Assembly: GCF_014145665.1 (NCBI RefSeq)
Contig: NZ_JACHTD010000021.1
Location: 1-32,029 of the forward strand
Length of the DNA: 32,029 bases
Direction: 5' to 3'
Source: Myroides sp. NP-2
GTDB lineage: Bacteria > Bacteroidota > Bacteroidia > Flavobacteriales > Flavobacteriaceae
Below are positions 18,801 to 26,249 of this stretch, piece after piece; the stretch's first letter is position 1; each line of letters starts with the position of its first letter. A program made the translations under genes and the position numbers. Under the pieces are notes generated by a model. The model saw only the letters and a program-made list of their open reading frames with translations. It had not been told where the DNA came from and made no database searches.

Positions 18801-19080
18801 AAGTTCCGTCTGATTCGACTAAAATCTCATAAGGATAACCGTTTGGTAATTCTAAAATTAGCTTATCAATGTCGTTTAGCTTTAGAATATCAATACATTC
18901 AACTTCGCAAGAGTTTTCTGTATAGTCTGCTAATCCGTTATCATGTAGCTCTGTTAGAATTGCAATCTGTGATAAAAATTCTGATTGCAGTTTTTCCCAA
19001 TCTGAAACAGATGTTTTATTTCCTGAATTATTAAGGAAGTAAAATGAAAATTTGTTGTTTTTTTGTGTATATCTAAACAT
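15811..19080 (-). CDS. zorD: ZorD: SNF2-family helicase with C-terminal Mrr-like nuclease
   Basis: 1089 residues, close to the known length of type I ZorD. The N-terminal ~430 residues are an unrecognised accessory region. A SNF2 ATPase follows: motif I LLADDMGLGKT (~456-466), DEAQ box (~571-574), MTGTPVENT, helicase-C motifs INGDTPTTKK, IIMSPIAAGVGLNVTKA and RAYRIGQQKDVFVYYP (~865-880). At ~945-1060 lies an Mrr-like endonuclease fold with GVDVVALRNGENYLIQAKQ, giving a nuclease D at ~988 and a QxK pair at ~1000. In Zorya, ZorD is the DNA-degrading effector. Its start overlaps the zorC stop by 8 bases, as the last gene of the operon. Strong call on domains and context. Confidence 0.93.
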   Translation of the reverse strand: MFRYTQKNNKFSFYFLNNSGNKTSVSDWEKLQSEFLSQIAILTELHDNGLADYTENSCEVECIDILKLNDIDKLILELPNGYPYEILVESDGTLTHNSFKFKYGFFDFAPNGTRLKTNRNSAIIKIEETEYLLSENQYLLCEAIEEFNNLPETEKGNVTNLKKLSELKTLSKESGLTLEQFLSNQELFIPEKIKLDIDFNNGLFEIIPTIEIDNTIGFTNTFDRLPIVRDVYPVSSNNGETTRVVISKNQKAELQKIKTHRKISDRERIQEIIEHPELVFDDEVIDFTVFYSDRVKEIGVYSPKFYPFASPYKSQWIPGIVIKDKVDGEKKIYFKTLEKLNDFIEQKEKAIKENKQNVEWENAEIPIEHAEKFIKTAKKQFESPNKPIKQEKKTDHEVLIIKENAELTEFSKGDELPKNLKHSFYEIPNLNIGISLKEHQKEGVSWLQSLFKGNFAGGLLADDMGLGKTLQLLYFIEWHSQTYDDNKPYLIVAPVSLLENWENEYEKFFSPQNLQLCKLYGGVSLTKENNPIQNQQDAKRLQFKQIILTNYETLRSYQISLGLVNFAIIALDEAQKIKTPGTLITNASKALKADFKIAMTGTPVENTLVDIWCLMDYAVPGLLGNAKDFAKEYQKPLSDENTDIKVLTEQLRNNIGVFIKRRLKSDVAKDLPKKHDNQNSRIKKVMPSVQLDRYKNEIAIANDSELEGVERRNQKLKSLWAVRDISDHPYLLENQILNFTSDDLIKSSSKLQTTVGILTDIQYKKEKVIVFADRRETQKMLQKIVYDIFGIFASIINGDTPTTKKLEGKSKLSRQQTIDRFQSEDGFNVIIMSPIAAGVGLNVTKANHIIHYTRHWNPAKEEQATDRAYRIGQQKDVFVYYPMAIFPEEMKGEDGSRLKSFDEILDTLLNNKKALASNTLFPTEQAEITPDELFGNIFGTKTECKPKPLSMTEIDKLYPNLFEASIASLYKCQGFEVYLTPYSNDKGVDVVALRNGENYLIQAKQTKSLVGNDAIQEICTAKKYYEDRFKEQFKLLTITNNNYSSSATLLAKSNDISLLNRDHLENLVIQNNITIQDINKIESQRMARI

Positions 19081-20500
19081 TTATTCCTGCTATATTTTTA
19101 AACCAGTATTCAAATACTTGCTCCCAACTCAAGTCACCATCATTATGCGTTAATCGACCTTCTGTGTTGGTTGTGTTAATACTATATCCAGAACGATAAA
19201 CTAGCATAGGCATTGAACCATCCCTTAATTCATCAACACTTTCTAATCGATAGTTTAAATTTGGTTTATTTGTTTCGCTAATTTTGTAAGCATAGAAAGC
19301 ATATCCCGCATCGCTAAACTCAATTAACATATAATTACCAATATAAAGGATAAATGCTGATATATCTCTGTTGCTAGGAACTGTTTGGAATCTGCCGTCT
19401 AAATATTCAATTATTCTATCATCTCGTTTGAGAATGTTTTTTGTGTGAATTGGTCCATAAACTTTAAAAGAGACCCTGTTTTTTGATGCAACTTTAAGCC
19501 AAAAGCGTTTTCTCCTTTCATCATTAATACACACTCTAAAGAAAATATCAATAAATTGTTTTGCAATCCATTCATCTAAAATATTTCTTGCTTCAATAAT
19601 CTCTCTACGTTCCACTTCTGTTGCGTTGTCAAACGCTGTCCAATTTGAAGCATTGCTTGGATCTCCTATTTGAGTGAAAGCTATTTTTTTCACACTATCT
19701 TGTACTGTAAAAAATTCAGACTTGTTGACTTGAATAATGATTTTGCTAATAAGTCTTTTATTCGTAACCGAATTGTTGTGCTTTAGAAGAGCTTCATTCA
19801 AATTGTCGATTTCGTCAGATATTTTACTTTTGTTTCTTTCATAATAGGTTACAATAACTTTAGAGAAGTAGGCATAATCGAACCATGATTCAGGTACACC
19901 CAATATTTTTGTAGCTTCTTGAATTGGTTTGTTAAGTTTTGAGATGGTATCGCCTAAAATCAAATCTCCATTTTTTGTATTGAAGTAACGTTTATTTTTT
20001 TTGAAAGATATTAATGTACTTCTATTACCTGAATAGTTGTCTAATTTCTGGTGGATAAACGTTCCCAATTGTTCTAATGATTTCGAATATTTTGTTTCCC
20101 AATTCTTCAAAAAACAATCTATCAATCCAACTAAAAATGAATCACGCCAATTTGATTCTAATAATGTCAAAGCATATTTCAACTCATCTTCATTAATGAA
20201 AACAGAAGTCAAGTTTTGCTCTGAATAATTTAGAGAATAGGTAAGAGTCCTTAATTCTCTCCGTTCAAAACCCACATCGTTATTGTTGATAGATTTTTTA
20301 AATTCTCTAAAAACTTGTGGAATAAGATTATCTCCTGAAAATGAAAAAGAGCTCGCACCAACATCTTCTGTTATTTTATGAAGTTTATCAATTCTATGAT
20401 CGTTCAATGATACAAGCGAAATAGGAATAATATTCTGTGCCAACTGCTGAAATGTGGTTGGTGAAAAATGAAATTGTAATATGTCTTGGGTTGTCGCCAT
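19073..20500 (-). CDS. zorC: ZorC: EH-signature protein of type I Zorya
   Basis: 475 residues. The C-terminal part carries the glutamate and histidine that name the EH-signature family: MLIEFSDAGYAFYAYK (Glu ~393) and RLTHNDGDLSWEQVFEYWF (His ~452). The N-terminal ~300 residues are mainly helical. In studied type I systems ZorC is a DNA-associated cytoplasmic component acting together with ZorD; its precise mechanism is less settled. It begins one base after the zorA stop (TAA-T-ATG) and overlaps zorD by 8 bases, so its position fits. It appears somewhat shorter than the E. coli protein as I remember it. Confidence 0.9.
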   Translation of the reverse strand: MATTQDILQFHFSPTTFQQLAQNIIPISLVSLNDHRIDKLHKITEDVGASSFSFSGDNLIPQVFREFKKSINNNDVGFERRELRTLTYSLNYSEQNLTSVFINEDELKYALTLLESNWRDSFLVGLIDCFLKNWETKYSKSLEQLGTFIHQKLDNYSGNRSTLISFKKNKRYFNTKNGDLILGDTISKLNKPIQEATKILGVPESWFDYAYFSKVIVTYYERNKSKISDEIDNLNEALLKHNNSVTNKRLISKIIIQVNKSEFFTVQDSVKKIAFTQIGDPSNASNWTAFDNATEVERREIIEARNILDEWIAKQFIDIFFRVCINDERRKRFWLKVASKNRVSFKVYGPIHTKNILKRDDRIIEYLDGRFQTVPSNRDISAFILYIGNYMLIEFSDAGYAFYAYKISETNKPNLNYRLESVDELRDGSMPMLVYRSGYSINTTNTEGRLTHNDGDLSWEQVFEYWFKNIAGINV

Positions 20501-20501
20501 A

Positions 20502-22031
20502 TTAATTTCTTCTTTCGTTTAATTTGCTAAGTTGTTCAGTTAGTTCTTCCAAAATATCTTCTTGCTTTGATGATGCACCAGCAAGTGATTCAGCTGTTTT
20601 TGTCAAAGCATCGGTATATTTACCTAAATAAGTTTCAAGACTTCCGCTTACAGTAGCTTGATAGTCTTTCAGACCTATTGTTATTTTTCCAAAAATATCC
20701 TGCAATCCTTTTTCTATAATTTCGAATTTTTGAGCATAATCTGCAGAAACGTCTTTCGCTGATTCTAAAGATTTTTGAATTTCGATGATTGTATTTGAAT
20801 TATTTTCAAGGAATTGATTTGAGTACTTTGAAAATTCGTTTTGAGATTCTCCAAATCGACTTGATGAAGTATTTATTTCCTGTGAAACATTTCTAAATAC
20901 GAAAGTAACTTTCTCTAATTCTGTTTGAGCTTGATGAAGTTTTGAAATACTGCTGTTTACTTCGATAGAAAGTCCATTCATTTTTTCAATGCTTGTATTA
21001 AAAGCACTCAAAAGATTTTCGGAAACTTGAAGGTTTTTAGATTGTTCTGTAATTAAGGTCTGTTGCCCCGATTGCAAATCACCAACTTTACTTCGTAGAA
21101 TTTCGCTCATATCCTCAACCTGTTGTTTCATTTGACTGGTAGATTCTTCTGATTGCGAAAGTGTTTGTTTAGAGATTTGCTGAACCACTTCTTGTAGTCC
21201 TCTAAAATTTTCATTGAGGTTATCGGTCATATTCTGCAATTTAGTAGGGAATTCTGTTAATGAACCACCTGCTTGTCCAAGTAATCTTGCCAATCTTTCC
21301 ATTTCATTTTTAGTATCTCCACTCATTGAAGTTTTAAATTCTTCCATCATTTTGCCCATTGATTCCTGTAATTCCTTTACAATATTTTGGGTCATATCTG
21401 TTGCAGGATCTTTCAATTTGTTTCCTAAGTTTTCAATTTCTGTTTTTACAAGCTTCAATTCAGCTACGACACCTTCTGTTGGATTATTCAAAATTTGCTC
21501 AAAACCCGCTGAAACTGTCAAAGCTAAATCAGAAGAAAATGTCTGTAAAGCATTTGATTGTTTTTGAGATTCCTTGTAAATATCTCGAAACACATTACCA
21601 GGTTTGATGCTATTTCCGTTTTCATCTGTCGAAGCGAAATCATTTCTTAATTCCTTAATCACTTCAATTAAATTATTGATTGCTTGTGTTTCGTCGCTTA
21701 AGATACCTTCTTCCAACTTTTTCTTTTTTATATTTGTAATAAAGGAGAAAACGACTAAAAGAAAAACTCCAAAAATGGAAACGAGAAAGGCTGTTTTTAG
21801 TCCATTCATTAATTCTGGAATACTTTTTTCGATATTATTACTATCAAAATTCCATAAACCCATGGCAATTCCGACAAAAGTAAAAAGAATTCCTAAAGTC
21901 GGGAATAGATTAGGAATAAAATCAAATAAATGCTCATTGTTGTTTTCCCTCGTTCTTTTGCTAATGTATAAACCTGCCCAGATTGCAAATGCAGATATAA
22001 TAATAATTCCAGCTATAATTTCAGATGTCAT
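20502..22031 (-). CDS. zorA: ZorA: MotA/TolQ/ExbB-like motor subunit with long helical tail
   Basis: 509 residues. Three transmembrane helices lie near the N-terminus: ~4-22 (IIAGIIIISAFAIWAGLYIS), ~36-60 (FIPNLFPTLGILFTFVGIAM) and ~82-106 (LKTAFLVSIFGVFLLVVFSF). The second and third are typical of the MotA/ExbB proton-channel fold. From ~150 to the end the protein is polar, charged, heptad-like and rich in E, K, Q, N and S, consistent with a long coiled tail into the cytoplasm. In Zorya, ZorA pentamers surround a ZorB dimer and use ion flow to rotate, with the tail linking the envelope to the effectors. The gene starts 3 bases after the zorB stop. It is shorter than the roughly 700-residue enteric ZorA (from memory). 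Confidence 0.92.
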   Translation of the reverse strand: MTSEIIAGIIIISAFAIWAGLYISKRTRENNNEHLFDFIPNLFPTLGILFTFVGIAMGLWNFDSNNIEKSIPELMNGLKTAFLVSIFGVFLLVVFSFITNIKKKKLEEGILSDETQAINNLIEVIKELRNDFASTDENGNSIKPGNVFRDIYKESQKQSNALQTFSSDLALTVSAGFEQILNNPTEGVVAELKLVKTEIENLGNKLKDPATDMTQNIVKELQESMGKMMEEFKTSMSGDTKNEMERLARLLGQAGGSLTEFPTKLQNMTDNLNENFRGLQEVVQQISKQTLSQSEESTSQMKQQVEDMSEILRSKVGDLQSGQQTLITEQSKNLQVSENLLSAFNTSIEKMNGLSIEVNSSISKLHQAQTELEKVTFVFRNVSQEINTSSSRFGESQNEFSKYSNQFLENNSNTIIEIQKSLESAKDVSADYAQKFEIIEKGLQDIFGKITIGLKDYQATVSGSLETYLGKYTDALTKTAESLAGASSKQEDILEELTEQLSKLNERRN

Positions 22032-22034
22032 AAG

Positions 22035-22751
22035 TTATTCGATATTTTTAAGTGCTTCATTAATAATTGCTTCACTAGTGGTTACTATTCTAAACTCAAC
22101 TCGTCTTGACTTATCATCATCAATTGACTGATTACTTTCAAAAACTAGTTTATAATTTTTATCAACTGTCCTTCCATAGGAGAGACCATTAGCAGTCAAC
22201 CAAAATTGTAATCTTTCTTTCTCAGTTGGTAGTAAATTCATAAAAAAGCTCTGGGAACGTAAAAATGCCAATACATTTCTTCCTCTATCTTGAGACAATT
22301 TCATATTGTCAATATAAGGATCGTTTGTCAATCCAATTGGTTTAGTGTCTGTATGACCTTCAATTCTGATTTCTGCAATTTTGTCTTTATATTTTTCTTG
22401 CAATACAACAGAAAGATATTTTGGAAGAAAATCACTTAATATGACTTGAAAGTGTTGTGTTATGTCTGATTTACCTGTTGGGAAAAGCACTTGTGGATTG
22501 GTGAATTTTATTGATAAATCGTTGTCAAGTTTCAAATCCCATTTTGCAAAATCTTTTTTAAAAGTTTCATTCAATTCATTATATAAAGAAACTTTTGATT
22601 CTTCATAATCTTTGAAAATTTGATTTTGTTCCTTTTGTCTTTTTTCTATCAATGCCATATAAGAAATGGACATAAACAGAAAAATTACCATAAGAACCGT
22701 CATTAAGTCTGCTAATGGAATCCAGTGACTATCCTTTTTTGTTCCTGACAT
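22035..22751 (-). CDS. zorB: ZorB: MotB/OmpA-like stator protein
   Basis: 238 residues. One transmembrane helix (~11-34, IPLADLMTVLMVIFLFMSIS) carries Asp15, at the position of the ion-carrying aspartate of MotB-like proteins. A periplasmic linker and an OmpA-type peptidoglycan-binding domain follow: VLFPTGKSDI (~88-97), IRIEGHTDTKPIG (~128-140), LSQDRGRNVLAFL (~152-164) and DKSRRVEFRIV (~213-223). It is the first gene of the operon and starts with MSGTKKDSHWIPL. In Zorya it would anchor the motor to the cell wall and carry ions through the ZorA ring. Confidence 0.93.
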   Translation of the reverse strand: MSGTKKDSHWIPLADLMTVLMVIFLFMSISYMALIEKRQKEQNQIFKDYEESKVSLYNELNETFKKDFAKWDLKLDNDLSIKFTNPQVLFPTGKSDITQHFQVILSDFLPKYLSVVLQEKYKDKIAEIRIEGHTDTKPIGLTNDPYIDNMKLSQDRGRNVLAFLRSQSFFMNLLPTEKERLQFWLTANGLSYGRTVDKNYKLVFESNQSIDDDKSRRVEFRIVTTSEAIINEALKNIE

Positions 22752-23486
22752 TTTAGTATAAATTAAATTTACTTACGTTTTATGTTTTTGCTAATTGAAT
22801 TTAGATATTATTTATCTTTTTCTTCAATTCTCTTGCGAATATTTAAATATGTTTTACATAACATTGTTTCGCTAAATTCACTACTAATATAATTAGTTTT
22901 AGAAATTAGGCATTTATTAAAGTATTTTTGAATACAAATAACCAATATTAATTTTTTGTCAAAAATACCATAATTTCATTAATCTCTATTATGGAAATCC
23001 GTAAACTCCTCAATATTCTTAGCTAAGACTCTATTTCAACAAAAAACTAACGACTTCGGAGTAGTTTCTAGCCCTCTGCAAGAGCAAGTAGTTTTGAAAG
23101 CTCGAATCTCAATTTCGAGTGCCTCAAAACACAACTTGCTGTTACCTTTGCGGTAACTTTTTCAACATATTTACAATATGTTTTTTATAATGTGGATACT
23201 GTTTAAACATCTATTATTTAACGCCAAGTATACCACTTAAATACCTTTTTTTCATTCTTTGTCTATATCTCTAGTTATTTGTCTAATCAATGTTTTGGTT
23301 GGACAAACGCAATATCGTAGCTATGACTTTATATAGCTCCCAACGATTAAACACACAAATAGACTGTTGATAAAATCTTTACACAGTTTAATGTCTGAGA
23401 CATTGGAATTGTAACTAAAAGGACAGCAAAATATTTAACTAACTACATAAATAGACAAAACTATAAACAGCTAAAAACTAGAAATT
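22752..23486. other. Gene-free region between zorB and the DUF3408 gene
   Basis: About 735 bases, AT-rich, with no credible gene. It should hold the Zorya promoter on the minus strand (right of 22751) and the DUF3408 promoter on the plus strand. I could not identify either with confidence. A chain of hairpins at 23040-23181 is the only structured part. Confidence 0.5.
23040..23181 (+). ncRNA. Candidate structured RNA (or oriT-like structure) ending in two terminator hairpins
   Basis: On the plus strand: an ACT-TCGG-AGT hairpin near 23050; CTC-TGCAA-GAG; then a 56-base imperfect hairpin at 23083-23138 with three paired blocks (GCAAGT/ACTTGC, GTTTTGA/TCAAAAC, CTCGAA/TTCGAG). GTTACC-TTTGC-GGTAAC follows, with a T-run (23140-23161), then AACATATT-TAC-AATATGTT with T-rich DNA (23163-23186). 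The layout resembles a small RNA with a double terminator. Its position ahead of a DUF3408 mobilization-type gene also allows an oriT-like role. Confidence 0.42.
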
Positions 23487-23921
23487 ATGAACGAAGAATT
23501 TAAAAAGAAACCTAGAATTGACGAAGAAGCGATGATGGCACTAATGGTTGATGGCGTAAGGCCTAAGGGATTTACAGAGGCTGAACTGAATGCTTCTGGT
23601 ATAAGAGATGAGCAAGAAGAAACTAAAGAGAAACCTAAGAAACAAAAGCGTGTAAAAAAAGCTCCTCCACTTACTAAAGAATATGACATCACAGAATATG
23701 AAGAGCTCTTTTGTAAGGATGTCAAAAGCACAGCACGTCATGGAAAATCGGTTTATATTGATCCTAAGCACCACAAAATACTTTCTCGTATTGTTCAAGT
23801 CATCGCAGATGATAAACTAACAATTTATGCGTATTTATATAATCTATTAGAGCATCATTTCACTGAGTTCGAACAACAAATAACTACGAGTTTTAATGAA
23901 AAGAACAGACCTATTTTTTAA
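23487..23921 (+). CDS. DUF3408 protein (Bacteroidota conjugative-element accessory, TraB/MobC-like)
   Basis: 144 residues. The N-terminal ~75 residues are charged and probably disordered (KEKPKKQKRVKKAPPLTKEY). Residues ~85-140 match the DUF3408 core: VYIDPKHHKILSRIVQVIAD followed by LTIYAYLYNLLEHHFTEFE, a short helical, ribbon-helix-helix-like region. In Bacteroidota conjugative transposons such proteins lie next to relaxase genes and probably help at the transfer origin. Here no relaxase, ParA-like TraA or coupling protein is adjacent, so it looks like a leftover of a transfer module or an accessory for mobilization in trans. Confidence 0.78.
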   Translation: MNEEFKKKPRIDEEAMMALMVDGVRPKGFTEAELNASGIRDEQEETKEKPKKQKRVKKAPPLTKEYDITEYEELFCKDVKSTARHGKSVYIDPKHHKILSRIVQVIADDKLTIYAYLYNLLEHHFTEFEQQITTSFNEKNRPIF

Positions 23922-24302
23922 TTAATTCGTTAGTATTGGCTTACATTTAACAAGAAACAAAAAAATATTGACCGATTCATATCTTTTATAATGCTTTAAC
24001 CAAAGAGCATTGATGAGATACGCTAATATTGTCTTGAAACACTTTTACATTGATAAAATTTTCAATTTTTGGCAATAGATATTTTACTAATTATATGATA
24101 TTATTGTTACTCAAAATACCACTGTAAACTTTTTAGTATTGTTCCGTTATTCATGAAAAACAACGAACTAAGTATTAAATTAAAAATAACTAGTTATATT
24201 AGTGGTGAAGTTAATAAAATATGTAGAAAGGCTTGATTTTACTAAGCTATATTATATTTAGTTTCGCAAAAAATAAAGTTGGTTTTAATTATTTTGTAAA
24301 AG
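23922..24302. other. Gene-free AT-rich spacer
   Basis: About 380 bases with no credible gene. A TAGTTTCG near 24260 is a loose match to the TAnnTTTG element and could belong to the ankyrin gene, but no -33 TTTG is correctly spaced. I see no strong hairpin or repeat. Confidence 0.45.
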
Positions 24303-25961
24303 ATGACACAAGAACAAATAGATAAAATAAGAAGTTGGGAAGGCTTTAATGAATTTACAATGAATGATATTAACCTACCTTACGAATTTGAAAATCTATT
24401 TACTGAGAAAACATGTAGTATTTCAATTTTAATGGAAGCAGTTAAAAGAGGCGAAATAGAAATTGTAGCTAAATTAATACGCCGAGGAAGTGATGTGAAT
24501 TACGTTTCACAAACTACAAATTTGTCTCCTCTACTATCTCTCGAAGAAGAAACACCAAATAAATTAGAAATCTGTAAATTATTAATTAATTCAGGTGCTG
24601 ATGTAAACTTCTTATCAATAACAGATATGGATTTATTAAATGTATTTGAAGGAGCATTAGGTAATGAACCTATTTTTACTTCAGTTTTATCAAATGCTTG
24701 TATTTTTGAAGATTTTGAACTAATTAAATTTTTGGTTGAAAATGGAGCAAATATTAATGACAAATCAGAACCAATTTCAAATATAGGTCTAAAATCAAAA
24801 GACTCTAATAAAATAATAGATTTTTTAATAGCAAGTGGAGCTGACATAAATTCTTCTTATGGAGCACTTCTAAAAACAGCAATAATGAAAAGTAGATTTT
24901 CCTTAATTGATAAATTGACTTCTTTAGGAGCGAAAGTTGATATAAGAAAAGAAAACGGCTTTTTAGGTGGTAGAACAGCATTAATGCTTTTATTGGATGG
25001 TGAAGCTATAGATTTAGATGAAAAAGAAGAAGAAATTGTATTCTTAAAATTGTGGAAAAACATTGAGAACATAAATATTAAAGACAATGATGGAAAATCA
25101 TTATTGTTTTATGGTATAAATAATTATTTAGGAGATGATAATTTTCATCTTAGAATTTTTGACTTTATACTAACTCATCCCGAGTTAGATATAAATCAAA
25201 TGGACAATAAAGGAAATACAGCATTAAATTATTTTTTAATTCAATTAAACGAAGAGCTAGAAAATAATCTTTATGAAATTGATGATGATGATTTATACAA
25301 AATAGAAATGTTAGTTATAGGGAAAACTAATATCAAATTAGCTAATAAAGAAGGCTTATCTCCTCAAAAACAATTTATTAAAATATTAAACGAAGAAATA
25401 ACGGAATTTACAAAAGATCATGAATATCTTATAAATAAAGAAGATGAATTAGGCTTTACCCTATTATTAAATGCTGTTTTAAATGATAATTACCAAAAAG
25501 TAAGTTGGTTAATTCAGAATGGTGCAATTGTTGATTTAAAATGTAAGGCTAATGGAAAAATTGAGGATAACCCTATGCTTCAATTGTTAAATCCAATAAG
25601 ATTTTCTAGAGAAAGAAGTGTTACAGCATTAATGTTAGCTCAATCAACTAAAATTGTGAAAAAACTTATTGATAATGGTGCTTATGTAGATAGCCAAGAC
25701 AATGAAAATAATTCTGTACTGATGTATTATTCTTCAATGCAATGGTTTGAAGGAGTGCAAACTTTATTAAATAATGGAGCTAACCCGAATATTAAAAATA
25801 GAAAACACGAAACAGCTTTATCTATAGCGATGAAGTACAAAAACAAACTAAAAAATGAGAGACAAGTCGAACTTATTAATCTATTAAAAAGGGTTACTAA
25901 AATTAAAATATCGGACAAAATTTTATATAATATCAACTTAGTTAAAAGTTATTTTTGCTAA
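24303..25961 (+). CDS. Ankyrin-repeat protein
   Basis: 552 residues without signal peptide or membrane helix, so probably cytoplasmic. About nine degenerate ankyrin repeats run from ~36 to ~525, with recurring signatures such as LMEAVKRGEIEIVAKLIRRG-DVN, ICKLLINSGADVN, LIKFLVENGANIN, IIDFLIASGADIN, LLLNAVLNDNYQKVSWLIQNG, IVKKLIDNGAYVD and GVQTLLNNGANPNIKNRKHE. Ankyrin repeats mediate protein binding. No enzymatic domain is visible in the ~35 N-terminal or ~27 C-terminal non-repeat residues. The gene is among the most AT-rich in the window. An 86-residue gene starts 22 bases after its stop, suggesting an operon of two. Role unknown; a defence or anti-phage function is possible only by location. 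Confidence 0.83.
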   Translation: MTQEQIDKIRSWEGFNEFTMNDINLPYEFENLFTEKTCSISILMEAVKRGEIEIVAKLIRRGSDVNYVSQTTNLSPLLSLEEETPNKLEICKLLINSGADVNFLSITDMDLLNVFEGALGNEPIFTSVLSNACIFEDFELIKFLVENGANINDKSEPISNIGLKSKDSNKIIDFLIASGADINSSYGALLKTAIMKSRFSLIDKLTSLGAKVDIRKENGFLGGRTALMLLLDGEAIDLDEKEEEIVFLKLWKNIENINIKDNDGKSLLFYGINNYLGDDNFHLRIFDFILTHPELDINQMDNKGNTALNYFLIQLNEELENNLYEIDDDDLYKIEMLVIGKTNIKLANKEGLSPQKQFIKILNEEITEFTKDHEYLINKEDELGFTLLLNAVLNDNYQKVSWLIQNGAIVDLKCKANGKIEDNPMLQLLNPIRFSRERSVTALMLAQSTKIVKKLIDNGAYVDSQDNENNSVLMYYSSMQWFEGVQTLLNNGANPNIKNRKHETALSIAMKYKNKLKNERQVELINLLKRVTKIKISDKILYNINLVKSYFC

Positions 25962-25983
25962 ATTGGTTTTTAATCTTAAACCT

Positions 25984-26223
25984 ATGAATAATAATTTTTC
26001 ATTTATAAATGTAGAATTTAGAAATAAATTACAAAACATTAATACAAAAATAAAAGAGTATTTAACAAACCATAATTATGTTTTACCTAAAAATATTGAA
26101 ATAGAAGATCTTGTTGAATGGAACAATTTTGGTGAAACAACAAAAATCTACGCATCATATAATTGTCCTGATGAAATTAAAGGGATAATTACAGAGTTTA
26201 TCAAAAAAGAATTCCCGATATAA
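25984..26223 (+). CDS. Small hypothetical protein downstream of the ankyrin gene
   Basis: About 79 residues from ATG 25984 (MNNNFSFINVEFRNKLQNI). A TTG seven codons upstream could also start it, giving 86, but it lies next to the ankyrin stop and adds an untypical stretch. The sequence alternates helix (FRNKLQNINTKIKEYLTNH) and strand (TTKIYASYNCP), then helix (EIKGIITEFIKKEF), suggesting a small alpha-beta fold. I do not recognise the family. The 22-base spacing and shared strand suggest co-expression with the ankyrin protein. Confidence 0.6.
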   Translation: MNNNFSFINVEFRNKLQNINTKIKEYLTNHNYVLPKNIEIEDLVEWNNFGETTKIYASYNCPDEIKGIITEFIKKEFPI

Positions 26224-26231
26224 AAAACAAC

Positions 26232-26249
26232 GGCACCTTATAAGGTGCC
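26232..26249 (-). terminator. 18-bp palindrome, terminator of the RadC-like gene
   Basis: GGCACCTTATAAGGTGCC is a perfect palindrome that includes the last codons and stop of the minus-strand RadC-like gene. In that direction it is followed by GTTGTTTTTTAT, fitting an intrinsic terminator. It lies just past the stop of the small plus-strand gene as well. Confidence 0.65.

Noticed and set aside
15811..19080. Restriction-modification or DISARM-type helicase
   Set aside because: No methyltransferase or other DISARM genes are present. The gene's ZorABC neighbours and SNF2-Mrr layout identify ZorD.
22035..22751. Ordinary flagellar MotB or TolR/Pal-type protein
   Set aside because: The gene forms an operon with an EH-signature protein and a SNF2-Mrr helicase. 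No flagellar or Tol genes are near.
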